This document shows positions 57,268-64,000 of a DNA stretch of 64,000 nt, piece after piece. The DNA is from Bradyrhizobium sp. BTAi1 (GTDB lineage Bacteria > Pseudomonadota > Alphaproteobacteria > Rhizobiales > Xanthobacteraceae): the NCBI RefSeq assembly GCF_000015165.1, contig NC_009485.1, positions 6,095,501 through 6,159,500 of the forward strand. Direction: 5' to 3'. The notes under the pieces were generated by a model. That model did no database searches and was not told where the DNA came from. It worked only from the letters and a program-made list of their open reading frames with translations. The translations under genes and the position numbers were made by a program. Numbering within the stretch: the stretch's first letter is position 1; every line of letters begins with the position of its first letter.

Positions 57268-58101
57268 ATGGGGACGAATGCAGTGCGCTTCGCCGTTGTC
57301 CTCGGCACCAACGAGGTTGCATCGGCAATCGGCGTGCATCTGCATCGCGAAGGCTTCTGCGTCGTGCTTTCGCACGATCCCAATCCGCCGGTAATGCGCC
57401 GCAAAATGGCGTTCCACGACGCGTTGTTCGGCGACACCGCGCGCGTCGAGAACGTCATTGGCGAGCGCATCGAAAGCACGATGGACGTGTTCAAGGCGCT
57501 CGGCTGCCCGCAGCACGTGCTCGTCACCTGGCTCGGCCTCTCGGATCTGCTGCCGGTCCGCAGCATCGACGTGCTGATCGATGCCCGGATGCAGACCCGC
57601 GAGGTGACGCCGAACCTGCGCGGTATGACACGCCTGTCGATCGGTCTGGGTCCGGGCTTCTCGCCATCGGCGAATTGCGACGTGGCGATCGAGACCCGCC
57701 AGGACCGCCTTGGTCAGATCGTGCGCGAGGGCTGGACATCGGCGCAGGACGATGGCGGCGCGCTCGGCGGCGTCGGAATCGAGCGCCTGGTTCACTCGCC
57801 CCATGACGGGCGCTGGCATACGCCGGTCGAGATCGGCACGCGCATCTATAAGGGGTTCGTGGTCGGTCACCTCTCCGGCGTCCCCGTCACCGCGCCCTAT
57901 GACGGCATCCTGCGCGGCATCGTCCGCGACGGCTGCGACGTCGCCGCCGGCGTCGCCCTCGCCGAGATCGATCCCCGCGGCCGTCACGCGCAGTGGACCG
58001 GCATCGACGCGCAAGGACAGGCGCTCGCACAGGCGACGCTCGCGGCGATCCGGCTGCACGCCGCCGACCGCATCAGCACGAGCGCCGCCAGCACGCGTTG
58101 A
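57268..58101 (+). CDS. YqeB-like protein of molybdenum-hydroxylase accessory type
   Basis: 277-residue protein like the YqeB/EF2563 family, linked in other bacteria with molybdenum hydroxylases. RFAVVLGTNEVASAIGVHLHREGFCVVLSHDPNPPVMRRKMAFHDALF opens a Rossmann fold; GLGPGFSPSANCDVAIETRQDRLGQIV and the C-terminal barrel (KGFVVGHLSGVPVTAPYDGILRGIVRDGCDVAAGVALAEIDPRG) follow the family order. The start is uncertain between 57256 and 57268. Precedes bfd by 92 bases. Reaction unknown. Confidence 0.78.
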   Translation: MGTNAVRFAVVLGTNEVASAIGVHLHREGFCVVLSHDPNPPVMRRKMAFHDALFGDTARVENVIGERIESTMDVFKALGCPQHVLVTWLGLSDLLPVRSIDVLIDARMQTREVTPNLRGMTRLSIGLGPGFSPSANCDVAIETRQDRLGQIVREGWTSAQDDGGALGGVGIERLVHSPHDGRWHTPVEIGTRIYKGFVVGHLSGVPVTAPYDGILRGIVRDGCDVAAGVALAEIDPRGRHAQWTGIDAQGQALAQATLAAIRLHAADRISTSAASTR

Positions 58102-58150
58102 TCTGCCATTTCGAACGATTCTGATGCGGCCGCATCCGCGGCCTGAACCT

Positions 58151-58166
58151 TGGCATCCCGGTTGCT
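58151..58166 (+). promoter_or_regulatory. Sigma54 promoter of bfd
   Basis: TGGCATCCCGGTTGCT, GG-N10-GC exact with TGGCA and TTGCT. Expected start near 58177, 17 bases before the ATG. No NifA site is seen immediately upstream. Confidence 0.82.
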
Positions 58167-58193
58167 TATCGGTCGCAGGAGCGAGCAACAGCC

Positions 58194-58436
58194 ATGATCA
58201 TTTGTTCCTGCAACGTCATCAGCGACACCGCCATCCGCGACATCGTCACGGCGGCCGACATCACCTTCGGCTCACCGGCGCAAATCTACGATTGTCTCGG
58301 TTGTTCGGTTCAATGCGGGCTCTGCTCGCGCTCCGTGAAGCGGATTCTGGACGAGCGGCAGGGCGAAACCGCCGCCGCTTCAGTCTGGCCGGTGCATCCC
58401 GAGCCTGCGCCCTGCGCGCTGATGTCGGTGGCGTGA
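58194..58436 (+). CDS. bfd: Bacterioferritin-associated ferredoxin (Bfd) type protein
   Basis: 80-residue [2Fe-2S] Bfd: ICSCNVISDTAIRDIV, then DCLGCSVQCGLCSRSV, giving C-x-C and C-x2-C plus two extra cysteines. Bfd releases iron from bacterioferritin. The C-terminal 25 residues are Pro/Ala-rich. A strong sigma54 promoter suggests iron mobilisation when nitrogenase is made. Confidence 0.9.
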   Translation: MIICSCNVISDTAIRDIVTAADITFGSPAQIYDCLGCSVQCGLCSRSVKRILDERQGETAAASVWPVHPEPAPCALMSVA

Positions 58437-58600
58437 GGCGATCACGGCATGCGACGTGTCGGATCGCATGCTGTCGGATGTCGGACAAATCGGACAAGCC
58501 GCGCGACGGGAGCGCAACGCTATCCATTGAATTGGACGGCCGCCGCGATCGCCGTTCGAGACAGTGAGCCCTTCGCGGGCTCTCGGCGCAGAGCGACGCC

Positions 58601-59221
58601 TCAGATGAACGGCTTACCGCCGGTGACGGCGACCGTCGTGCCCGACGTGTAGCTCGACAGCGGGTCGGCCAGCATCACATAGGCAGTGGCGAGCTCGGCC
58701 GGCTGGCCGGCGCGCTTCATGGGCACCTGCTGACCGAACGATGTCACCTTCTCCTCCGGCATCGTGGAGGGGATCAGCGGCGTCCAGATCGGACCGGGCG
58801 CCACCGCGTTGGCGCGGATGCCCTTGTCGGCGAGCATCTGAGCAAGGCCGCCGGTGAAATTCTGAATCGCGCCCTTGGTCGTGGCATAAGCCAGCAGGCT
58901 GGGGTTGGGCATGTCGGAATTGACCGAGGCCGTATTGACGATCGCGCTACCGGGCTTCATGTGCGGTACGGCCGCCTTGGTGAGATAGAACATCGCGTGG
59001 ATATTGGTGCGGAATGTCATCTCCCATTCGTCGTCAGAGATATCGCCGATCTCGCTGAAGGTCGCCTGATGCGCGGCGTTGTTGACCAGGATGTCGATGC
59101 CGCCGAGTTCGTCCACGGCGCGCTGGATGACCGCCCTGCAATGTGCGGAGTCCTGGATGGGAGCAATGACCGGCGGCAAGCGAAGTTCCAACATGGCAGC
59201 GCATGCGACGACAGGCAGCAC
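58601..59221 (-). pseudogene. N-terminally truncated SDR gene
   Basis: Encodes about 195 residues of a classical SDR: GGIDILVNNAAHQATFSEIGDIS, NTASVNSD, YATTKGAIQNFT and VAPGPIWTPLIPS to the end (SSYTSGTTVAVTGGKPF). The first 80 or so residues with the TGxxxGIG cofactor site are missing, replaced by MLPVVACAAMLELRLPP. No in-frame upstream fragment with that site is seen. Likely inactive remnant at the edge of the nif island. Confidence 0.75.
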
Positions 59222-59262
59222 CCGCGGATCTCAAGGGTGATTGATGTCGGTCACGCAGATAA

Positions 59263-59619
59263 TCAGCTCAGATTGCCGGGCATGAAGCAGCGGATCGAGG
59301 TACCGAGTGTCCCCTTGATCGGCCACACCATCGTACGTCCCGCGCGGTTCGGCTCGGTGATGACGGCGTCGTCGGGCACAACGATCCATTCGCCGTCGAG
59401 CCGCACCCGGTAATGCGTGCCCTGCAGATCCCAATCGGGGTCGGACAGAGCCAATCCATCCGCGTCCGAGCAGCACGGCCCGCGCCCGCTTTTCAGGCTG
59501 TCGAACCAGCCCTTGAGTGGCGAGTTGGCAAAGCGGCCGTCATCGCGCGCGACGGCATGGTTGACGGACAGCGCAGCCAGCAGGGCTGCGCCGTTCAGCG
59601 CAAGCAAGGTTCTCGTCAT
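59263..59619 (-). CDS. Secreted protein of unknown function (118 residues)
   Basis: 118-residue protein with an N-terminal signal peptide (RTLLALNGAALLAALSVNHAVARD, cleavage likely after AVA). The mature part has GRGPCCSDADG and a later Cys (IRCFMPGN), a pattern common in small exported Bradyrhizobium proteins. Function unknown. Just downstream of nothing obvious; convergent order does not suggest an operon. Confidence 0.75.
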   Translation of the reverse strand: MTRTLLALNGAALLAALSVNHAVARDDGRFANSPLKGWFDSLKSGRGPCCSDADGLALSDPDWDLQGTHYRVRLDGEWIVVPDDAVITEPNRAGRTMVWPIKGTLGTSIRCFMPGNLS

Positions 59620-59724
59620 CGGATCACCGCAAGCAACCGGCGCGTGCTCAGAACTGTGGATCGCGCGGATCGAACGTCGCCCGTTGAAATGCCCCGCCGG
59701 CGGGTTCGTTCCTACGTGCCGAAC

Positions 59725-61071
59725 TCACGCCGCGTCGGCCGGCACCATCGCCTCGATGGTGACGCCGGTGCCGGTCGAGGCCACCGTCAAGGTGCCGCCG
59801 AGCGCCAGCAGCCGCTCGCGCATGCCGGTGAGACCGAAGCCGAGCTTGTGCTCGGGCGCGAGACCGCGGCCGTCATCGCGGACGCAGACCCGCGTATAGG
59901 TGCGCCGCTGCCCCGCCGCCACCTGCTGCTGCGGCTCGATGGTGACATCGACCGAGCTCGCCTCGGCATGGCGGAACACATTGGTCAGCGCCTCCTGGAC
60001 CACGCGATAGACCGTCAGCTCGGCGGTCTCGTTGCTGCGGATGCCGGGATCGGTGAATCTGGTCTCGATCGCGACCTCAGGCCGGGACTCCCGCCACAGC
60101 CGCACCAGGGCGCCGAGCGCCTCGCGCAGGCCGAGCTCGGCAAGACCGACCGGGCGCAGCCGCTCCAGGATGCGGCGGTTGAACTGCTGCACCGCGTTGA
60201 CCTGGTCGAGGATCGCCTGGCCGTGCCGGCGCATGGCGGCGACGTCGAGCGTCCCGCTCTCCGGCAGCCGCATCAAAGCGCTGGCATGCGCGCGCAGTGC
60301 GAACAGATGCGGCCCGAACTCGTCATGCAACTCGCGCGCGATCTCCTTGCGCTCAAGATCCTGCAGCGACACTGTCCGCTCGGCCAGACGGCGTTTCTCC
60401 TCGACGGCTTCGCCGAGCGCGCCGGCGAGATGGTTGAGCTTGGCGCAGAGCGCCGCAAGCTCCGGCGCGCCGCCCGGCTGCACCCGGGCATCATAGGCGC
60501 CCGCCTCGATCCGGCTCATCGCCTCCGACAGATCCGCCAGCGGCGCCAAAGCGCGGCCGACCACCAGCATCGTGATGCCGAAGATCGCCACCGCGATCGC
60601 CGAGCCGACGATCAGCTGGGTCGTGATGCCGTCCCAGATCTCGGCGATCTCGTCGTCCGGATGCGACGTGATCACCAGCGTCTCGGCCCGTCCCGCCACC
60701 AGGACAGGCATGCTGACCGAGGTCTTGTCCGGATGCACGAGCGCGATGAACCAGCTCGGCGCCGCACGGGCCGGCTCTCCGGGAGGCGGCGACTGACCGG
60801 CCATCGCCTGCCGGCGCACGCTCACATGGCGCAACTGACCGAGATCGCCGACGATCCGGTCAAGCCGGGCGCCCGGGTCCGGCGCCTCATTGACCTCGTC
60901 CATGATGGTCTCGACGAAGGCGCGGGTCAGGCGGATCACGCTCTGATCCTCCGCCAGGACGCGCGGCGCCGCCTCCAGCACGAGACGGCCGATGTTGATG
61001 GCGAGCCCCAAGGTCAGCACCAGCGCGAGCAGCACGTTGATACGGGTCCGCAACGACCAATTCTGCCACAT
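59725..61071 (-). CDS. Sensor histidine kinase (NarL-type partner, HisKA_3)
   Basis: 448-residue membrane kinase. One N-terminal membrane helix (INVLLALVLTLGLAINIGRLV), an extracytoplasmic region to about residue 160, a second helix (LIVGSAIAVAIFGITMLVVG), HAMP, the HisKA_3 phospho-acceptor IARELHDEFG and an ATPase domain (VCVRDDGRGLAPEHKLGFGLTGMRERLLALGG). Start at 61071 is preceded by GGAGATA. Divergent from its likely regulator at 61226; signal unknown. Confidence 0.9.
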   Translation of the reverse strand: MWQNWSLRTRINVLLALVLTLGLAINIGRLVLEAAPRVLAEDQSVIRLTRAFVETIMDEVNEAPDPGARLDRIVGDLGQLRHVSVRRQAMAGQSPPPGEPARAAPSWFIALVHPDKTSVSMPVLVAGRAETLVITSHPDDEIAEIWDGITTQLIVGSAIAVAIFGITMLVVGRALAPLADLSEAMSRIEAGAYDARVQPGGAPELAALCAKLNHLAGALGEAVEEKRRLAERTVSLQDLERKEIARELHDEFGPHLFALRAHASALMRLPESGTLDVAAMRRHGQAILDQVNAVQQFNRRILERLRPVGLAELGLREALGALVRLWRESRPEVAIETRFTDPGIRSNETAELTVYRVVQEALTNVFRHAEASSVDVTIEPQQQVAAGQRRTYTRVCVRDDGRGLAPEHKLGFGLTGMRERLLALGGTLTVASTGTGVTIEAMVPADAA

Positions 61072-61225
61072 TATCTCCGCCCCGCCGCCATCCCGTTCAT
61101 ACGCACTCACATTGACAGACAATTCCGTCGGCGATCTAATTGCAACATGATGCAACATCGCGCAGCATGCATCCATGATGCATCGCAACAATGACGCGAG
61201 GCGGAAAGTCCGGGACCCCAAGGCC

Positions 61226-61846
61226 ATGCGCGTACTGATCGTGGACGATCATCCCATTGTTGCGTCGGGGTGCCGTGCCCTGCTGTCAACCGATCCGGAT
61301 CTTGAGCTGCTCGAAGCTTCGGATGCCGAGAGCGGCGAGGCGAGCTTCGTGGCGCGGCGGCCGGATGTCAGCGTCATCGACATCAACCTGCCGACCGTGT
61401 CGGGTTTTGAACTGGCGCGGCGCATCCTGGCGCATGAGGCCAGCGCCCGGCTCATCATGTTCAGCATGAACGACGACCCGGTGTTCGCGGCCCGCGCCAT
61501 CGATATCGGCGCCAAGGGCTATGTCTCCAAGAGCGGCGATCCGAACGATCTTGCCGAGGCGATCCGTGAGGTCGCACGTGGCGGCAGCTATCTGCCACCG
61601 GCGATTGCGCGCAGCATCGCGTTTGCAGGCGCGACGGTGGCGCAGAGCCCGCTGGCGAAGCTGACGCCGCGCGAACTCGAAATTCTCCGCCTGCTCAGCG
61701 CCGGCAAGAGCCTGTCCGAGATTGCCTGGCTGATCCACTCATCCTACAAGACCGTTGCCAACACCTCGTCGATCATCCGCCAGAAGCTCGGCGTGAGAAC
61801 GTCCGGCGAGCTGGTGCGCCTGGCCATCGAGAACGGCGTGGCCTGA
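61226..61846 (+). CDS. LuxR/NarL-family response regulator
   Basis: 206-residue regulator with an intact receiver (VLIVDDHP, phospho-acceptor in VSVIDINLP, K in YVSKSG) and a LuxR HTH (LTPRELEILRLLSAGKSLSEIAWLIHSSYKTVANTSSIIRQKL). The start could also be 61175, but MRVLIVDDH is the usual beginning. Divergent from the kinase gene with about 150 bases between. Confidence 0.9.
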   Translation: MRVLIVDDHPIVASGCRALLSTDPDLELLEASDAESGEASFVARRPDVSVIDINLPTVSGFELARRILAHEASARLIMFSMNDDPVFAARAIDIGAKGYVSKSGDPNDLAEAIREVARGGSYLPPAIARSIAFAGATVAQSPLAKLTPRELEILRLLSAGKSLSEIAWLIHSSYKTVANTSSIIRQKLGVRTSGELVRLAIENGVA

Positions 61847-61942
61847 GTTGCGTCGATTGAACCATTGACCAAGGTTGGCGACATGCTGCGCCAGCCGCCC
61901 TGACATCATCGCTCAACAGTCATCGCTCAACAGGATGCTTCC

Positions 61943-62788
61943 ATGACGCTCACGACGGTCTCCCAGAACAAGGCCCATGGTGGCATCCAGGGCGTGTACC
62001 GGCACGCCAGCCAGGAGACCAAGACTGAGATGACGTTCTCGGTGTTCGTGCCGGCGCATGATGCGGGCGCGAAACTGCCGGTGGTCTGGTATCTCTCCGG
62101 CCTGACCTGCACGCATGCCAATGTCACCGAGAAAGGCGAGTTCCGCGCCGCCTGCGCCGAGCTCGGCCTGATCTTCGTCGCCCCCGACACCTCGCCGCGC
62201 GGCGACGGCGTGCCCGGCGATCCCAACAATGCCTATGATTTCGGCCTCGGCGCCGGCTTCTATGTCGATGCGACGCAGGAGCCGTTCGCGAAGAACTATC
62301 GCATGTGGAGCTACGTCACCGAGGAACTGCCGAGCGTGGTCGCGGCCAGTTTCCCGATCGATCCGCGCCGGCAGTCGATCATGGGCCACTCGATGGGCGG
62401 CCATGGCGCGCTCACCGTGGCGTTGCGCAACCCGGACCGCTACCGGGCGGCCAGCGCGTTCGCGCCGATCGTCGCGCCCTCCCAGGTGCCGTGGGGCGAG
62501 AAGGCCCTGGGCGGCTATCTCGGCGCGGACAAGGCGGCCTGGCGCAAGCACGATGCCGTGGCGCTGATCGAGGACGGCGCCCGCCTCTCCGATCTGCTGG
62601 TCGATGTCGGCGATGCCGACCAGTTCCTGGCGCAGCAGCTGCGGCCCGAGCTCCTCAAGGCCGCCTGTGAGAAAGCCAACATCCCGCTGCTGCTGCGCAA
62701 GCAGGACGGCTACGACCACAGCTACTACTTCATCTCCACCTTCATGGGCGACCATCTGCGCTGGCACGCGGCCCGGCTCGGGCGCTGA
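61943..62788 (+). CDS. fghA: S-formylglutathione hydrolase
   Basis: 281-residue esterase that splits S-formylglutathione in glutathione-dependent formaldehyde oxidation. PVVWYLSGLTCTHANVTEKG, nucleophile elbow IMGHSMGGHGAL, GDADQFL (acid) and DGYDHSYYF (His) are all present. No partner adh gene in the window. Confidence 0.95.
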   Translation: MTLTTVSQNKAHGGIQGVYRHASQETKTEMTFSVFVPAHDAGAKLPVVWYLSGLTCTHANVTEKGEFRAACAELGLIFVAPDTSPRGDGVPGDPNNAYDFGLGAGFYVDATQEPFAKNYRMWSYVTEELPSVVAASFPIDPRRQSIMGHSMGGHGALTVALRNPDRYRAASAFAPIVAPSQVPWGEKALGGYLGADKAAWRKHDAVALIEDGARLSDLLVDVGDADQFLAQQLRPELLKAACEKANIPLLLRKQDGYDHSYYFISTFMGDHLRWHAARLGR

Positions 62789-62809
62789 CACCAGCGCGCA
62801 CCTGATTTG

Positions 62810-62839
62810 CCCGGCGGGCGCGATGACGCGCGCGCCGGG
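62810..62839 (+). terminator. Terminator-like hairpin after fghA
   Basis: Nearly perfect GC-rich stem CCCGGCGGGCGCG / CGCGCGCGCCGGG around ATGA. No T run follows. Confidence 0.4.
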
Positions 62840-63234
62840 CTCGCTTGTGGTCGCCGCCGGTCTCGTTTCAGCTGCGCGCAGACCGTAATTTCGGCAGGCC
62901 GCGCAACGCCATCAGCCCTGTCCAGTTGGCGGACGAAAAAGATTAAACTTTCGGTTTTTCAAAAAACATGATTGTGTAGCCCCATCCCGCCTCGTCGAGA
63001 GGGCGTATCGCGGTCGTCACGAACGTGGAGGTGGGGATGCGGTGGACGCCGGCGGCGCGCAGCATGGTCGGGGCATAACATGTCCAGGAGCATGTGGACG
63101 AACGCGTCACGGCGTACGGCCAAGTCGCGCGGTCCTGGCATCCCGAAGCCGATGCCCCCGCGGCGGCGCGCGATCAGCGTGCTGTCGCGCACGGTGACCA
63201 GAAAGCCCGGCGCACCGGGGAGCACGCGAAGCAA

Positions 63235-63360
63235 CCGTGAAAACCATCGCGCAGGGAGGGTCGGGATGTTCCCAGCCGAACCTGTGGTACCTGCCGCCTG
63301 CTTTTGTCTTCGCAGGCGGGCCATGGGGGCGGCAGGCTCCCGGCCTTCCCTGCGCCTCTC
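63235..63360. repeat. Probable dispersed intergenic repeat
   Basis: Segment starting GTGAAAACCATCGCGCAGGG with inverted parts GCCGCCTGC / GCAGGCGG and GGGAGGGTCGG / CCGGCCTTCCC. From memory it resembles a frequent Bradyrhizobium intergenic repeat; only a genome search can confirm. Confidence 0.45.
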
Positions 63361-63455
63361 TGGTTTCCGAGGGGCGATCGATACGCACAGTTCGGGCGTC
63401 GTCCGCCGCGAGGATGCAGCCTCATGCCTGTCAATGCCATGGTCGATCAGATCGA

Positions 63456-63700
63456 CGCAACATCGGGGCCTCATGGTTCGAGACGCGCCGTCGCGTGCAT
63501 CGATGGTGTGGCAGGCTTCAGCGCGCGGCGCTCCTCACCATGAGGATCGGGCTCCCAAATCGACGCGGCACATGGGCCATGAGCCGCGTACTCATGGAGA
63601 GGGGCTCGGCAGCAGTTTCGGCGAGCAATGTCTTGGATTTCGCCGCGCACTCACGCCTCATCCTGAGGAGCCCGCCTTTGGGCGGGCGTCGCGAAGGATG
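63456..63700. repeat. Dispersed repeat related to 34929-35040
   Basis: Contains CCTCATGGTTCGAGACGCGCC, GGCGCTCCTCACCATGAGGA and CATCCTGAGGAGCCCGCC, matching parts of the repeat at 34929-35040. Confidence 0.6.
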
Positions 63701-63734
63701 GCCACATCCACCGGCCGGGCGATGCCCTCGTCGC

Positions 63735-64000
63735 CTATTGCGCCTGCGGCGCGCCGTAGTTCGGCGCCAGGAGGCGATTGCGGACCAGCCAGGCCATGGT
63801 GCGCGTCCAGGACTCGTCGGTATTGCCGCGCATGTCGGCGGTCATGGCCGCAACCGGCTGGCCGGTGTGAGCGTCGCGCAAATAGATGTTCATGTTGAGG
63901 ATCAGATTGGACACTTTCTGCACCGTCCCGGTCATCGCGAGATCGGCCCCGAGATCGGCAGCGAGCTTGACGTCACAGCCGCCGCAGGCCTGCAGATTGC
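63735..64000 (-). CDS. DUF2380/DUF3280-like protein, partial
   Basis: C-terminal 87 residues; the frame stays open to the window end. ACGGCDVKLAADLGADLAMTGTVQKVSNLILNMNIYLRDAHTG and GNTDESWTRTMAWLVRNRLLAP are features of a secreted DUF2380 family. An apparent start at 63935 is internal. Function unknown. Confidence 0.78.
   Translation of the reverse strand, partial: NLQACGGCDVKLAADLGADLAMTGTVQKVSNLILNMNIYLRDAHTGQPVAAMTADMRGNTDESWTRTMAWLVRNRLLAPNYGAPQAQ

Larger units (their letters stand above)
62789..63734. other. Gene-free region with repeats
   Basis: About 950 bases. It holds a hairpin just after fghA, and stretches resembling Bradyrhizobium dispersed repeats at 63235-63360 and 63456-63700. 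Open frames here are short and show no family likeness. Confidence 0.6.

Noticed and set aside
58472..58487. TGTCGGATGTCGGACA, a perfect TGT-N10-ACA
   Set aside because: It lies between two convergent genes (bfd and the truncated SDR) with no promoter to serve, so it is probably chance.
62959..63474. Open frame in the gene-free right flank
   Set aside because: Arg/Pro-rich, overlaps repeats and matches no family.

Overview
This window is almost entirely a chromosomal nitrogen-fixation island from an alphaproteobacterium. High GC content, rhizobial-type NifA with the oxygen-sensing cysteine motif, fixABCX, fixR-nifA, an Irr-like Fur regulator and Bradyrhizobium-style dispersed palindromic repeats point to Bradyrhizobium. 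A full set of free-living genes (nifV homocitrate synthase, nifQ, modD, mop, nifEN/nifX, a second nifH) and the absence of any nod gene fit the photosynthetic/non-nodulating Bradyrhizobium clade best. The genus call is inference.

Layout. (a) 1-3577: part of a phosphonate (phn) locus with phnC on the minus strand and a hexapeptide acetyltransferase, phnM and a DUF1045 protein on the plus strand, separated by two divergent Pho boxes. (b) 3584-4339: an unrelated SDR. (c) 4960-9525: a peroxiredoxin-AhpD pair behind a sigma54 promoter, a Sel1-repeat membrane protein, then modD, a DUF2478 protein and mop. (d) 9672-17439 and on to 18409, all minus: fixABCX, nifW, cysE (nifP), nifV, an Irr-like regulator, nifQ and nifH copy 1. 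(e) 18829-22923: a pseudo-receiver gene with a nifO/ArsC-like gene; a bolA-glutaredoxin-ferredoxin operon (minus); and a TPR-DUF59-hydrolase-like operon (plus). (f) 23167-30673: a long minus-strand operon beginning with nifB and ending in a truncated haemoglobin. (g) 30934-33885: nifU-like, iscA-like, nifS, nifT and a SIR2-like gene. (h) 34207-37432: a mixed block of small nif-associated proteins, a Rieske protein and a rhodanese. (i) 37630-46722: nifHDKENX, a NifX-associated gene, a small metalloprotein, fdxB and hspQ. (j) 47198-53490: a second pseudo-receiver with sufE, then ferredoxin-sufBCDS on the other strand. (k) 53853-58436: fixR-nifA, a YqeB-like gene and a bfd gene. (l) 58601-64000: ordinary flank with a truncated SDR, a two-component pair, S-formylglutathione hydrolase, repeats and a partial DUF2380-like gene.

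How it works together. NifA plus sigma54 appears to drive most units: I can read about a dozen -24/-12 elements (GG-N10-GC) and, next to many, NifA upstream activating sequences (TGT-N10-ACA) that mostly share the extended form TGTCG-N6-CGACA. Through these, structural nitrogenase genes, cofactor synthesis (nifB, nifEN, nifV, nifQ), electron supply (fixABCX and several ferredoxins), Fe-S assembly (nifS, IscA-like, Nfu-like, an entire Suf system, BolA-Grx, DUF59) and oxidative protection (peroxiredoxin, AhpD) look like one regulon.

The most unusual points are a duplicated nifH divergon in which each nifH faces a receiver-domain protein lacking the phosphorylatable aspartate; a nif-dedicated suf operon; a DegT-family protein with Phe at the PLP-lysine position; a SIR2-like protein in the nifST operon; and an Irr paralogue between nifV and nifQ. 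No tRNA, rRNA, CRISPR array or transposase gene was seen.
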